Below are positions 51,169-59,911 of a stretch of DNA of 64,000 bases, in pieces. The stretch comes from Beggiatoa alba B18LD. Lineage in GTDB: Bacteria > Pseudomonadota > Gammaproteobacteria > Beggiatoales > Beggiatoaceae. The translations under genes and the position numbers were made by a program. Within the stretch, counting starts at the first letter, position 1. Every line of letters begins with the position of its first letter. A model generated the notes under the pieces. That model saw nothing but the letters and a program-made list of their open reading frames with translations. It ran no database searches and was not told the origin of the DNA. Location: assembly GCF_000245015.1 (NCBI RefSeq), contig NZ_JH600070.1, forward strand, positions 575,594-639,593, read 5' to 3'.

Positions 51169-51831
51169 TTATATTTGTTTTTGATAAATGAAAAAGTCTG
51201 AGGGAGAATGTTCTTTATTATTTATTTGATTCTCTAATGGATATTCATTCGGAATGTGTTGCAATAATTGCCATTGCGGACAATTTTTTTCGACCCAGTT
51301 TGAAAATTGACGATGTTTAACATGTTTTAACTGATAGGCGGGGTTGTCATCGGTATTACTGGCATAAACGATAACAAAACGCTGTGCTGTTGCAAATAAA
51401 TGCGTCATGTAAGTATGAAAGACTTCATCTTCAATAAGATGATAAATAACATCTAAAGATAAGGCTAAATCACACTGGAAAATGCCTTGTTTATCTGCAA
51501 AACAATCAGCGTGGTATAAGAAAAAACTTTTTGTCTTATCCTGCTTATATTGCGCAATGCAGGCTTTTAACGCGGTGATGGAAACATCTAAACCGATATA
51601 ACGGGGATAATGTGCCAGCGATAATTGATGACCATCACCACATCCAAACTCAATAACAGACTGAATTTGTTTATCAATCACAAACTGATTTAACACTCGT
51701 GCCTTAAATTCAGATAATCGTCCATAAGAGCCTGTTCCAGAATTTCCCCCTAATTGATAGCGAGTTTCCCAATAGTCACGAGAAGAAGAAACAAACAATT
51801 TATTCATTAAGCGTTTAAAAAAAATTAGCAT
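51169..51831 (-). CDS. Class I SAM-dependent methyltransferase
   Basis: A 220-residue protein. Motif I is VIEFGCGDGHQLSLAHYPRY, followed by IGLDVSITALKACIAQY and the acidic loop CDLALSLDVIYHLIEDEVFH. The N-terminal SRDYWETRYQLGGNSGTGSY and GRLSEFKARVLNQFV are typical of sugar or glycolipid methyltransferases found in polysaccharide loci. The frame can also start at a TTG at 51855 that overlaps the stop of the preceding gene (TTGA), so translational coupling is possible; the ATG at 51831 is chosen for being conventional. Likely modifies a glycan. Confidence 0.85.
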   Translation of the reverse strand: MLIFFKRLMNKLFVSSSRDYWETRYQLGGNSGTGSYGRLSEFKARVLNQFVIDKQIQSVIEFGCGDGHQLSLAHYPRYIGLDVSITALKACIAQYKQDKTKSFFLYHADCFADKQGIFQCDLALSLDVIYHLIEDEVFHTYMTHLFATAQRFVIVYASNTDDNPAYQLKHVKHRQFSNWVEKNCPQWQLLQHIPNEYPLENQINNKEHSPSDFFIYQKQI

Positions 51832-51851
51832 GGTATTTTCTATCAATCCAA

Positions 51852-52787
51852 TCAATGGTTAAAAGGCTTTTTACCTAACCAAAATAATAATATTAATCCA
51901 GTGAGTAATTCTGCTCCCACCGTCCAAAACCGAAATAAAAGACTACTCATCACTGCTTGTTCTAATGGCATTATGTTTAATAAAAACATCGTTGTAATTG
52001 ATTCACGTACACCAATACCCGCAGGCGCAAACAGGGCAAAAAATCCTAATGTTACCCCAATTGTATTCGCAAGGGTTATCCATGCAATACTGGGTAATAT
52101 TGGTAACGTTTGTAAGGTAAACGTAAAGTAAACGCCACTGTATAACAAGCCTAAGACGAGCCAAGCTAACATAAAACCACTAACCATCATCAAATATTCA
52201 TAATGACTGGGCAATTGCAAATTTTCCAAAGAAATAGGGTGTTTCTTTAAAAAAAGCTGTCCTAACTGTTGATAGAGGTAAAAAGCAAGTATTAACACTT
52301 GTTTGCCTAAAAAAATGCTGATAAATGCAATAACCGCTAATCCCCACCAAATGAGTTGATTATATAAAATAGCTAAAAAACAAGCACTCACAACCCCACC
52401 AGCATGTACAAGTGTCAATTGTTCTTGCAACGTTAAATTAACCACTTGTTGCCAATTTAATCCCACTGCTTTGAGTTGTGAACCACGCGCAATCATGCCC
52501 CAAACTTTACCTGGTAAGTATTTACCCATTGTTAGCAATGTTTGTTGGATGAAAGATTGATTAAAGGTAATATTTGCTTTACCAATGGTAAAAACGATGT
52601 ATTGCCAAACACTTGCAGTGATTGATAAAAATAAGATTTGCAGTAATAGCGTAAACCAAAATAATGCTGTGTTAAACGTGAGTGGGAATGTGAATTTATG
52701 TGTTTCTATCCATAAATAGCGGATAATAAAAATTAATGCGCATATTATGAACCCAATCAACCAAAAACGCTTAATTAACCGTAGCAT
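51852..52787 (-). CDS. Lysylphosphatidylglycerol-synthase-TM / flippase-like membrane protein
   Basis: A 311-residue polytopic protein of the UPF0104/LPG_synthase_TM family with eight or so helices. VWQYIVFTIGKANITFNQSF, YLPGKVWGMIARGSQLKAVG and FALFAPAGIGVRESITTMFL are the conserved segments (G-x3-P-G-K and A-P-A-G-I-G-V-R-E). Family members move or modify lipid-linked molecules; this one lacks the catalytic lysyltransferase domain of MprF. It lies between the polytopic 52.8-kb gene (6-base gap) and the methyltransferase, suggesting one glycolipid pathway. Confidence 0.85.
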   Translation of the reverse strand: MLRLIKRFWLIGFIICALIFIIRYLWIETHKFTFPLTFNTALFWFTLLLQILFLSITASVWQYIVFTIGKANITFNQSFIQQTLLTMGKYLPGKVWGMIARGSQLKAVGLNWQQVVNLTLQEQLTLVHAGGVVSACFLAILYNQLIWWGLAVIAFISIFLGKQVLILAFYLYQQLGQLFLKKHPISLENLQLPSHYEYLMMVSGFMLAWLVLGLLYSGVYFTFTLQTLPILPSIAWITLANTIGVTLGFFALFAPAGIGVRESITTMFLLNIMPLEQAVMSSLLFRFWTVGAELLTGLILLFWLGKKPFNH

Positions 52788-52793
52788 AATCTT

Positions 52794-54089
52794 TTATCGT
52801 GTCGCTTTAGTAGAGGCTGGAGAATTGATATCATGTGTCTTGTTAGCCGTTTTTTTTGGTAAAAAACATAACGGGAAAAAAACAAGGAAAAAAAACAGGT
52901 AAATCAAGGAAATATTGACCCATCCACCACCAAGACCACCATACCAATTATTAAAAATTAATAGGTAGTTATCATGTTCCTCTAAACGCAACGGCATTAA
53001 AGATACTCTTAGTTTAAAAATTACAACACTTAACAATAATAGATATAAAAGATAATATTTATTCTTTAGATACAAAATATTATCTTTTATTTCATATAGA
53101 TAGAAAATAGAAAAAGGAAGTATCATAAAAAAGAGGATAAATTCAATTCGAATTTCCCGCATCCGTGCAAGGGCTAATACAATCGTTGTTGTAATTACAA
53201 CAAGATAAGGAAATGCTTTAACCAGCGCAGATAAAACATCATTTAAATACGGCTGTTTTCTTAAGCGAAGATAACCAAGAACGCCCGTTATCCAAAAAAT
53301 GGTAAAAACAAGCAGAAAAAATATTAAGCTTTCATATAGATACTTAATATTAAGCTGTGCCCCTTCTAATGGGTTATAGTGACTATACCAGATTAAGCGA
53401 TAAGTGAGTAAAGCCATTGCTAGTAATGCCGTTATCAATAAGCGTTTTTTGAAATTAATCGCGGTATAAAAGAATAAAAATAGAAAAACAATAATAAAGT
53501 TAGTTTCTCTACAAAAAATACTAATAAACATAATAATACTGAAGTAAAAAATATTTTTATATTGCAGACTTATCAATGCAATAAGAATGAGTGCATATCC
53601 TAAAAAGTCGTTAGGACTCCCATGTACAGGAAATTTAAAGGCGCATAGTATCGGAGGGCAAAGGGCAAGAAAAATACTTGAAATTTGCGCAAATTGTTCA
53701 TTGGGTTCAAATTCATGAAATAATTGTCGAACAAATTGATAAAAAAAGAAAAATGTTAGAAATAAACTTATAAATGACCAACATAAAAAAGCGTTATAAA
53801 ATGCGATGGAATAATGTGAAAAATAGCTTTTTCCTAAAACATAGGTCGGTAAAACAAGGAGTTTGCCTAAAATACGGTAATGACTAGGGGCTGTTTGTCC
53901 CCATATCCAAGTATCGACCCATTCGTCAATCAATTCATTGGTTAAATAAGGCGTATCAACAACTTCAAACCCTGCGATTTCTCCAATTAATGCAAATCTA
54001 TCTGTAATGCTACTGCCTTTTAAAAAATAGACGTTAAAAATGATGACACTGCTGGCTAATAATAATGAAAGAAGACAGTTTTTCAGCAT
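52794..54089 (-). CDS. Polytopic membrane protein, possibly glycosyltransferase-like
   Basis: A 431-residue protein with about ten to twelve helices. I see no firm signature. FALIGEIAGFEVVDTPYLTN sits in the first periplasmic loop, the conserved-looking WIWGQTAPSHYRILGKLLVL and FPVHGSPNDFLGYALILIAL follow, then FCRETNFIIVFLFLFF. The overall shape (helix, large extracytoplasmic loop, many helices) resembles GT-C or EpsG-like proteins, but the catalytic DD/DE pair is not apparent. First gene of the four-gene leftward cluster; its promoter should lie within 54090-54313. Confidence 0.75.
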   Translation of the reverse strand: MLKNCLLSLLLASSVIIFNVYFLKGSSITDRFALIGEIAGFEVVDTPYLTNELIDEWVDTWIWGQTAPSHYRILGKLLVLPTYVLGKSYFSHYSIAFYNAFLCWSFISLFLTFFFFYQFVRQLFHEFEPNEQFAQISSIFLALCPPILCAFKFPVHGSPNDFLGYALILIALISLQYKNIFYFSIIMFISIFCRETNFIIVFLFLFFYTAINFKKRLLITALLAMALLTYRLIWYSHYNPLEGAQLNIKYLYESLIFFLLVFTIFWITGVLGYLRLRKQPYLNDVLSALVKAFPYLVVITTTIVLALARMREIRIEFILFFMILPFSIFYLYEIKDNILYLKNKYYLLYLLLLSVVIFKLRVSLMPLRLEEHDNYLLIFNNWYGGLGGGWVNISLIYLFFFLVFFPLCFLPKKTANKTHDINSPASTKATR

Positions 54090-54313
54090 TCTAAATACCT
54101 GAAAAAAACGATGGAATATATCATGCTATTACAAAGCCCTTCTTAAAAGCAATGTGATAAATATGGTATAAATTTGAGCATTTATACCTATTTTTACCGC
54201 TCCCTTTTTTCATTGCCATCTTATGGCATAGCAGAATAACTAAATATTCTTGGTAAACACTGAGTTGTTTTTATCTAATAAAGGCTTCATTTGCATTATG
54301 GAGCATTTTATTT

Positions 54314-54616
54314 ATGTCCATTGGTCAACAAATCTTGTTCAGTGTGGGCTTATGTTTATTAAGTCCTCTCTTATTGGCGGTCGTTCCCACTCATGTAGAG
54401 ATTCAGGCAAATACGTGTAATGTTTGTCACGGTGAAGCGGGCGAAAGTGCGGGCACTGTGCCTAGTTTGAAAGGTAAGCCTGTGGCTTATTTAGAACAAA
54501 TTTTATTGAATTATAAAACGGATAAACAACTGGGTACGATTATGAATCGTGTGGCAAAAGGCTTTACGGATGAGGAAATTAAAGCAATTGCCAATTATTA
54601 TGCTGGTTTAAAGTAG
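54314..54616 (+). CDS. fccA: Monoheme cytochrome c, subunit of flavocytochrome c sulfide dehydrogenase
   Basis: A 100-residue periplasmic c-type cytochrome with signal peptide ending about LLLAVVPTHVE. The heme site is ANTCNVCHGEAGESAGTVPS (CxxCH); the Met ligand probably lies in GTIMNRVAKGFTDEEIKAIA. One heme rather than the two of Allochromatium FccA. It lies four to ten bases before fccB, which fixes its role as the electron acceptor of the flavoprotein. GGAGCATTTTATTT precedes the ATG. Confidence 0.92.
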   Translation: MSIGQQILFSVGLCLLSPLLLAVVPTHVEIQANTCNVCHGEAGESAGTVPSLKGKPVAYLEQILLNYKTDKQLGTIMNRVAKGFTDEEIKAIANYYAGLK

Positions 54617-54626
54617 GGGAATGCTC

Positions 54627-55928
54627 ATGACTATGAATCGTAGAACGTTTTTAGCGTCTCTCTCTACCAGTGTTGCTGGTTTGGCAATTGCCAGTTGTGC
54701 CAGTGCAGATAATAAGCACAGTGCGCAAAGTGGGAAAAAAGTGGTGGTTGTCGGTGGGGGGTTTGCAGGAGCAACGGCTGCTAAATATTTGCGGAAGTTT
54801 GACCCTAGTTTAAACGTGACTTTAATTGATGAAAGTCCGCAATATGTCACTTGTCCCGCAAGTAATTGGGTGATTGGTGGTTTTCGTGAGCTTCCAACTA
54901 TCACATGGGATAGAGGTGCATTACAGCGTAAATATGGGGTTAATTTAGTTCAAGACACGGTTGTCGACATTGAACCAACTGCGAAATATGTAAAAACCAA
55001 GCAGGGGGAAAAATTCGCGTATGACCGTTTAATTGTCGCGGCAGGTATTTCTATTAAATGGAATGCGTTAACGGGATATGATGAAGCTGCCGCAGAGTTA
55101 TTGCCCCATGCGTGGAAAGCGGGAGCGCAAACAACGCTGTTACGCAAGCAATTGGAAGCCTTACCTGATGGCGGTAGAGTCTTTATGGTTTGTCCTGCTA
55201 ATCCATTCCGCTGTCCCCCCGGTCCTTATGAACGGGCGAGTTTGATTGCGCATTATTTGAAAACCCACAAGCCTAAATCTAAATTAGTACTATTTGATGC
55301 AAAAGATAATTTCTCTAAACAAGGATTGTTTGAGAAAGCATGGACTGATTTATATGGTTATGGGACGGCAAAGAGTTTAATCGAGTGGGTGCCTGCGTCT
55401 AAAGATGGGAAAATCGTAGAGGTTGACGCGAAGAATAAAACTATCATCAGCGAATTCGGTGAGAAGCATAAAGGCGATGTGATTAATGTGATTCCGCCTC
55501 AACAAGCAGGGATTATTGCGCAAACAGCGGGTTTAGTGAATGAAACAGGTTGGAGTCCCGTTGACCATCAAACATGGGAATCGAAAAAACATCCTTTTAT
55601 TCATGTTATCGGTGATGCAAGTATTGCGGGGGCAATGCCAAAATCAGGCTCTTCGGCGAATTCACAAGCGAAGTTTTGCGCGGCAGCAGTCATTGCTTTA
55701 TTGAATGACATAACTCCGCCAAAACCAAACTGGTTGAATATCTGCTATAGCCTTGTTAATCCTGAGTATGCGATTTCTGTAACATCAGTTTATGAATTAG
55801 ACGCAGAAAAGAAAGTCGCGGAGATTAAAGCATCGGCTGGGGTGAGTAAGCCTGATAGTGATAAACAGCTTGAGGCGTTATATACAGAAAATTGGTATAA
55901 AAATATTATTCAAGATTCGTTTTTATAA
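54627..55928 (+). CDS. fccB: Flavocytochrome c sulfide dehydrogenase, FAD subunit
   Basis: A 433-residue periplasmic flavoprotein oxidising sulfide to sulfur and passing electrons to FccA. A TAT-type leader NRRTFLASLSTSVAGLAIAS is visible; the FAD-binding GxGxxG is VVVVGGGFAGATAAKYLRKF. Conserved Cys-containing motifs of the FCSD/SQR group are YVTCPASNWVIGG, MVCPANPFRCPPGPYERASL (Cys of the redox disulfide) and SQAKFCAAAVI. The C-terminal NICYSLVNPEYAISVTSVYE is the usual end. Start at 54627 is preferred (AGGGG eight bases before) over 54621. This is the clearest sulfur-oxidation marker in the window. Confidence 0.94.
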   Translation: MTMNRRTFLASLSTSVAGLAIASCASADNKHSAQSGKKVVVVGGGFAGATAAKYLRKFDPSLNVTLIDESPQYVTCPASNWVIGGFRELPTITWDRGALQRKYGVNLVQDTVVDIEPTAKYVKTKQGEKFAYDRLIVAAGISIKWNALTGYDEAAAELLPHAWKAGAQTTLLRKQLEALPDGGRVFMVCPANPFRCPPGPYERASLIAHYLKTHKPKSKLVLFDAKDNFSKQGLFEKAWTDLYGYGTAKSLIEWVPASKDGKIVEVDAKNKTIISEFGEKHKGDVINVIPPQQAGIIAQTAGLVNETGWSPVDHQTWESKKHPFIHVIGDASIAGAMPKSGSSANSQAKFCAAAVIALLNDITPPKPNWLNICYSLVNPEYAISVTSVYELDAEKKVAEIKASAGVSKPDSDKQLEALYTENWYKNIIQDSFL

Positions 55929-55947
55929 GTCAGTGAGCCATAAAAAA

Positions 55948-56023
55948 GGCGTTATACATCAAATACATAACGCCATCAAGTATCGTTGTAACCGTGCCAC
56001 GCCACTGTTGCAACGATTTTTTT
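55948..56023. terminator. Terminator region after fccB
   Basis: Two hairpins: GGCGTTAT / ATAACGCC at 55948-55974, and ATCGTTG / CAACGAT at 55982-56017 followed by six or seven Ts. The second is a typical Rho-independent terminator for fccB and can also act on the convergent gene ending at 56022. Confidence 0.75.
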
Positions 56024-56462
56024 AGTTGATATTAGACTTATTAGTGTCGTGTTCGCCTTCGGGTTCTTGATCCTCTATGATAGAAACATCGACATATTCG
56101 TCATAAACATCCACTTTAATCAGCGGTGTGCCTAAGACGATTTCTTTTAAAGAGTTGCTAGAGGCAGTCCCTTGCGATAGGCGTTTTTCTAATAACGCCC
56201 GCTTTTGTTTGTCATCAAATACGCAATCTGTCTCGTCTTCCGCATCGCGTTTTTTAAACTCGTGATAGTTGGCGCGGTCTTGACGAATAACAGCGGCTGC
56301 AATGGCTGGGGTGATTTTGCCACCACTGACTAAAGAATCACCTTTACTACTCATTTTGTCTTGCGCGCTGATTCTTGCTGTGTAACTGCATAAAAATTCA
56401 GCAGAATAAGCACTGTTCATTCCTGCAAAAGATAATGCGGCAATGAGTAAATAACGACGCAT
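56022..56462 (-). CDS. Hypothetical exported protein
   Basis: A 146-residue protein with signal peptide MRRYLLIAALSFAGMNSAYS. No family is recognised. The mature part is charged: SYTARISAQDKMSSKGDSLV, IRQDRANYHEFKKRDAEDET and a very acidic C-terminal tail (VSIIEDQEPEGEHD), with two Cys (FLCSY, TDCVF). It is preceded by AGGAG six bases before the ATG. Follows the M15 peptidase by eight bases on the same strand, so both may act in the envelope. Confidence 0.72.
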   Translation of the reverse strand: MRRYLLIAALSFAGMNSAYSAEFLCSYTARISAQDKMSSKGDSLVSGGKITPAIAAAVIRQDRANYHEFKKRDAEDETDCVFDDKQKRALLEKRLSQGTASSNSLKEIVLGTPLIKVDVYDEYVDVSIIEDQEPEGEHDTNKSNIN

Positions 56463-56470
56463 GAAAACTC

Positions 56471-57286
56471 CTAATGATTTGTAGAACAATGGATAAGTTC
56501 GGGACGATATTCAAAGTGCATGGTGTCGAAGTGATACCATTTTCCACCCCAAATAAAGCCAAACTCTTCAAAAATAGTAACAATACGTTGCAATTTCGTA
56601 TCTTGTAATACCTGTGTTGGGTAAGTACAAGGTTTATTGGGTTTGCAACCACCCCATAACCAGTATTTATATAAGTTTTTGGGTAACTGAAAATCAACCG
56701 CAGTGCCGAAACTATGGTTGCTTAAACGGCTCGTGCCTTGAATGGTACGCCAGTTGAAAGAGCCAACAGGGTTACTAACATAAGCAATTAAATCAGGTTG
56801 TTGGGCAATGCGTTTACCGACTTCGGCAAGGGCTTCATCTGCACCATTGACGCTTGAAAATAGAATGCTGGTTTTACTGGGTAGCCATGAGACTTTTTTC
56901 AATTGCTTACGGACTTGTGCTTCTGTACTGCCGTACATTTTTTTAAAAAAATCAATATGGCGAATGCGTCCAGCATCTTCGTTAAAAGCAGGGGCTTGTG
57001 TTAAGGGAGCTAAAGAATAAGGGATTGATAACTGTTCTTTTAAGTCTCCATTATTTAATAGTTCTTCAAAATCAGTATATTGCTTTCCATCGTCATAAAT
57101 CATCCGTGTGCCATCTAGCCAAAGCAACTCATTTCCATTGATGTCTGTCTCTGGGGATAAAAATTGTGGATAGGCTTCTACTAAACAACGCAAACCATTA
57201 TCAGCAGATGCGGGCAGTTGCCACAGACTGAAGAGAGTAAAAATGAATATAGGTAAGCGGTTATAAAAAAAATGAACAACGTTCAA
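56471..57286 (-). CDS. M15-family zinc peptidase (D,D-carboxypeptidase/endopeptidase type)
   Basis: A 271-residue exported protein. SRLSNHSFGTAVDFQL is the S-x-H-x6-D zinc motif of M15 peptidases, and the third ligand region is GGKWYHFDTMHFEYRPEL (H-F-D-x2-H-F-E). The middle region ILFSSVNGADEALAEVGKRI and PVGSFNWRTIQGT matches the M15_4/VanY-type architecture. It probably cuts peptidoglycan stem peptides in the periplasm. The signal peptide is IFIFTLFSLWQLPASADNG. It is upstream of the 56.0-kb exported protein gene. Confidence 0.88.
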   Translation of the reverse strand: MNVVHFFYNRLPIFIFTLFSLWQLPASADNGLRCLVEAYPQFLSPETDINGNELLWLDGTRMIYDDGKQYTDFEELLNNGDLKEQLSIPYSLAPLTQAPAFNEDAGRIRHIDFFKKMYGSTEAQVRKQLKKVSWLPSKTSILFSSVNGADEALAEVGKRIAQQPDLIAYVSNPVGSFNWRTIQGTSRLSNHSFGTAVDFQLPKNLYKYWLWGGCKPNKPCTYPTQVLQDTKLQRIVTIFEEFGFIWGGKWYHFDTMHFEYRPELIHCSTNH

Positions 57287-57649
57287 AATAACTCCTTTAT
57301 CTCAATAATCATCCCTGTTTTTCTCTGTTTTACAATGACACACGTTGATAGTTATGAATCGTTGTATAACGTGGAACTTATTACGGGAATTTTGGGGGGA
57401 ATCGTGAATAGTTTATTAAGTCGGTGTAATAATGCAGGAGGCGAGTTTTTTGACAGGTTTTTAATGTAGATAATACATAGTAGTAGCGTTTTTATGCCTG
57501 TGGGTCGTTACATTTTTATACATTACCCAACCGCTTATAAAACAGCTATAGGCGTGATTCATTATTTACAGGTCGTATATATCAGTTAAGACATGCAACA
57601 ATAGGTAGGTCAATAACCCATTTAACCTACCCGCATAACTTTTAACTTG
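57287..57649. other. Intergenic region, 363 bases
   Basis: Between the start of the M15 peptidase gene and the 3' end of the AcuI-type gene. It contains a 65-codon frame (57272-57469) overlapping the peptidase start, without a ribosome site or recognisable motif, so I do not call it. No repeat of either main family is present. Confidence 0.5.
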
Positions 57650-58645
57650 CTATAACTTCACAACAACTCGTCCGAGTGCTTGTCCTTGCAGAATTTTATC
57701 AATGTATTGATTATTTAACGTTGCAAGGTCACATTCATCTGTCATCAGTTGGGTTAAATCAATTTTCCAATCGCTCGCCATGCGTTGCCAGAGTGGCAGA
57801 CGAATCGACATGGGACATTCCACAGAGTCCACGCCTAACAAATCTACCCCTCGTAAGATAAAAGGGTAAACATTCGTGTTTAAATCAGGCGAGGCAACAA
57901 GCCCACAACAAGAGACATATCCCATGTATTTAGTGGATTTTAATGCCGTTGTCAGAATATCACCGCCAACCGTATCGAGGACTCCTGCCCAACGTCCTTT
58001 TGATAAGGGACGGTTACTGATTTCGACCAGTTCTTCACGGGGAATAATGGTTGTTGCTCCCAGTTGTTTTAGAAAGTCATGTGAACTAGCCTTGCCTGTT
58101 CCCGCAACAACGTGATACCCCAATTTTGCTAATAAAGCGACCCCAACACTGCCCACCCCACCTGTTGCGCCTGTGACCAATACCTCACCTTTTTCAGGTG
58201 TCAGTCCTGCGTGTTGTAATTTATGGACTGATAACGCTGCGGTAAATCCTGCTGTCCCATAAATCATGCTTTCTTGTAGGGTTAAGCCTTGCGGGAGTTT
58301 TACAACCCAATTGGCAGGCACACGAATATATTCTGCAAAACCACCTGCGGTATTCATCCCTAAATCGTAACCCGTCACAAGTACCGACTCGCCTACTTGA
58401 AAGCGATTATCAGTCGTCGCGGCAACTGTACCTGCTGCGTCAATGCCTGGGGTGTGTGGATATTTGCGTGTGACTCCCTTATGTCCTGTTGCAGAAAGTG
58501 CATCCTTATAGTTGAGCGAAGAATAAACCACTTTGATAAGCACATCGCCAGTAGGAAGTTCATCAATTGAACGCTCAAGCACTTGGCGAGTGACGGTTTT
58601 ATCAGAATTTTCTGTTACCCATAATGCCGTGAATTTTTGATTCAT
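57650..58645 (-). CDS. YhdH/AcuI-family quinone oxidoreductase (acryloyl-CoA reductase-like)
   Basis: A 331-residue zinc-free medium-chain dehydrogenase. SSLNYKDALSATGHKGVTRK and PHTPGIDAAGTVAATTDNRF start the fold; VLVTGATGGVGSVGVALLAK is the NADPH site; GLVASPDLNTNVYPFILRGV and DLLGVDSVECPMSIRLPLWQ are AcuI/YhdH signatures. It reduces acryloyl-CoA or quinone-like substrates with NADPH. The frame extends 47 codons further, but GAGGTATTTTTTAAC before the ATG at 58645 and the family N-terminus set this start. Confidence 0.92.
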   Translation of the reverse strand: MNQKFTALWVTENSDKTVTRQVLERSIDELPTGDVLIKVVYSSLNYKDALSATGHKGVTRKYPHTPGIDAAGTVAATTDNRFQVGESVLVTGYDLGMNTAGGFAEYIRVPANWVVKLPQGLTLQESMIYGTAGFTAALSVHKLQHAGLTPEKGEVLVTGATGGVGSVGVALLAKLGYHVVAGTGKASSHDFLKQLGATTIIPREELVEISNRPLSKGRWAGVLDTVGGDILTTALKSTKYMGYVSCCGLVASPDLNTNVYPFILRGVDLLGVDSVECPMSIRLPLWQRMASDWKIDLTQLMTDECDLATLNNQYIDKILQGQALGRVVVKL

Positions 58646-58901
58646 GTTAAAAAATACCTCACAAATATAATGGATATTGGCGCAATATATGCCTATTTTT
58701 GGGCGTTCAGACAGGTAAATAAGCATAATAACACGGTATAGTGTATGCCAAATTATCAATGGTTTATTGAAAAAATAACCTGTCATTTATTTGTCACATA
58801 TCCTGCTTATAATCAGTTTGTCAAAAACTAATAACACTATAAATAAAGACAAGGATGGACTGTTGGAGTTTCACTAGGGTTAAAACAAAGGGGACGTTAT
58901 C

Positions 58902-59102
58902 ATGCAACTCGATCAACAATTAGCAACTTATTTACAAAGAACAGGCAAATCTTTTTCAGTGCAATTCATGCCAGAAAATGATGAATGGTGTGTGACTGTT
59001 GGCTCTGCTAGTACAAATCATACACGGTTAGAAGATGCCATGCGCTTTGTCTGGGGCGATGTTGAAGACTACAATAAAGTCGTGAATAATCATCTCGTTT
59101 AA
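58902..59102 (+). CDS. Hypothetical small protein
   Basis: A 66-residue acidic protein, soluble, with no signal. QLATYLQRTGKSFSVQFMPE and DEWCVTVGSASTNHTRLEDA then MRFVWGDVEDYNKVVNNH. I do not recognise a family; the alternating pattern suggests a small alpha/beta fold. GGGGACGTTATC before the ATG is a good ribosome site, which supports it as a gene. It stands alone between the AcuI-type gene and the DUF1028 gene. Confidence 0.72.
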   Translation: MQLDQQLATYLQRTGKSFSVQFMPENDEWCVTVGSASTNHTRLEDAMRFVWGDVEDYNKVVNNHLV

Positions 59103-59173
59103 GTCTCGAGTTAGCTTCTCAGATTGCAAAAAATTTGGGAAGCTATGTCAATCTTTTCCCACCTTACTTTTTT

Positions 59174-59902
59174 CTATTTCCCGCGCTCAATAACGGGCTT
59201 TCTCATCAGCGTAAAATAAGGATGTTCTGCGGGTGGCATACAGCCTGCGGGATTATCTTGAGTGGGCAACAGCGGCATTAAAGGTAACAATTGTTGTTGA
59301 CAGACTTGATATATTCGCGCTAGTTCAGCAACAGGGGTTTGATGCTCATCGACACGGATATCTAAATAAGGATAAGCCTCTTTCTGTACAAGTTGTAAAC
59401 AAGCCGATTGTCGTCCGCGATAATCACCGCCAGTTTTATCTCCTGCAATCAATGCCATTAATAAACGTTCTGCAAAGGGCAAATCGTCTGCCTTAAGAAA
59501 AGCTGTTTCCATTGCCTCCACCGTCTGTACATCTTGCATCATATTTGCGGCAATGACATACCCCTCACCTTGACGATGTCCACACCATGTAAAACAGGCT
59601 TGCCCCGTATGCACAGCCGTGTTGCCTTGTGCATCAACAATACTAATTTGACGTGTTTCAAATGCAGGGTCGTATAGACGTAATTGTTGCAAAACAGCGT
59701 CTGCTTTTAACCCTGTTGCTAATTGAGCAAGCCCCAATTTTCCTAGATAAGGATTTAATTTTGCCTGTGTTGCAATCGCGCCGACTTGCGCCTGTAAATG
59801 TAGTGCAAGCCCACCAATGGCAGGAATTGCCGTACACATGGCAATACCTAACATGTGCGTTTGTGGGCAACGAGCAACGATGGAAAAAGTCGATAAATAC
59901 AT
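59174..59902 (-). CDS. DUF1028-family protein (Ntn-hydrolase-like)
   Basis: A 242-residue protein. YLSTFSIVARCPQTHMLGIA and AIPAIGGLALHLQAQVGAIA then TQAKLNPYLGKLGLAQL match DUF1028, a family with an Ntn-hydrolase-like fold; VDAQGNTAVHTGQACFTWCG and GYVIAANMM and GDKTGGDYRGRQSACLQLVQ are the other conserved segments. The biochemical role is not established. It starts nine bases after the stop of the ABC-2 permease gene on the same strand, so the two are probably coexpressed. Confidence 0.88.
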   Translation of the reverse strand: MYLSTFSIVARCPQTHMLGIAMCTAIPAIGGLALHLQAQVGAIATQAKLNPYLGKLGLAQLATGLKADAVLQQLRLYDPAFETRQISIVDAQGNTAVHTGQACFTWCGHRQGEGYVIAANMMQDVQTVEAMETAFLKADDLPFAERLLMALIAGDKTGGDYRGRQSACLQLVQKEAYPYLDIRVDEHQTPVAELARIYQVCQQQLLPLMPLLPTQDNPAGCMPPAEHPYFTLMRKPVIERGK

Positions 59903-59911
59903 ATATTGACG

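Noticed and set aside
57272-57469. 65-codon plus-strand frame between the M15 peptidase and AcuI-type genes
   Set aside because: No ribosome site, no recognisable motif, and its start overlaps the peptidase gene's N-terminal codons.
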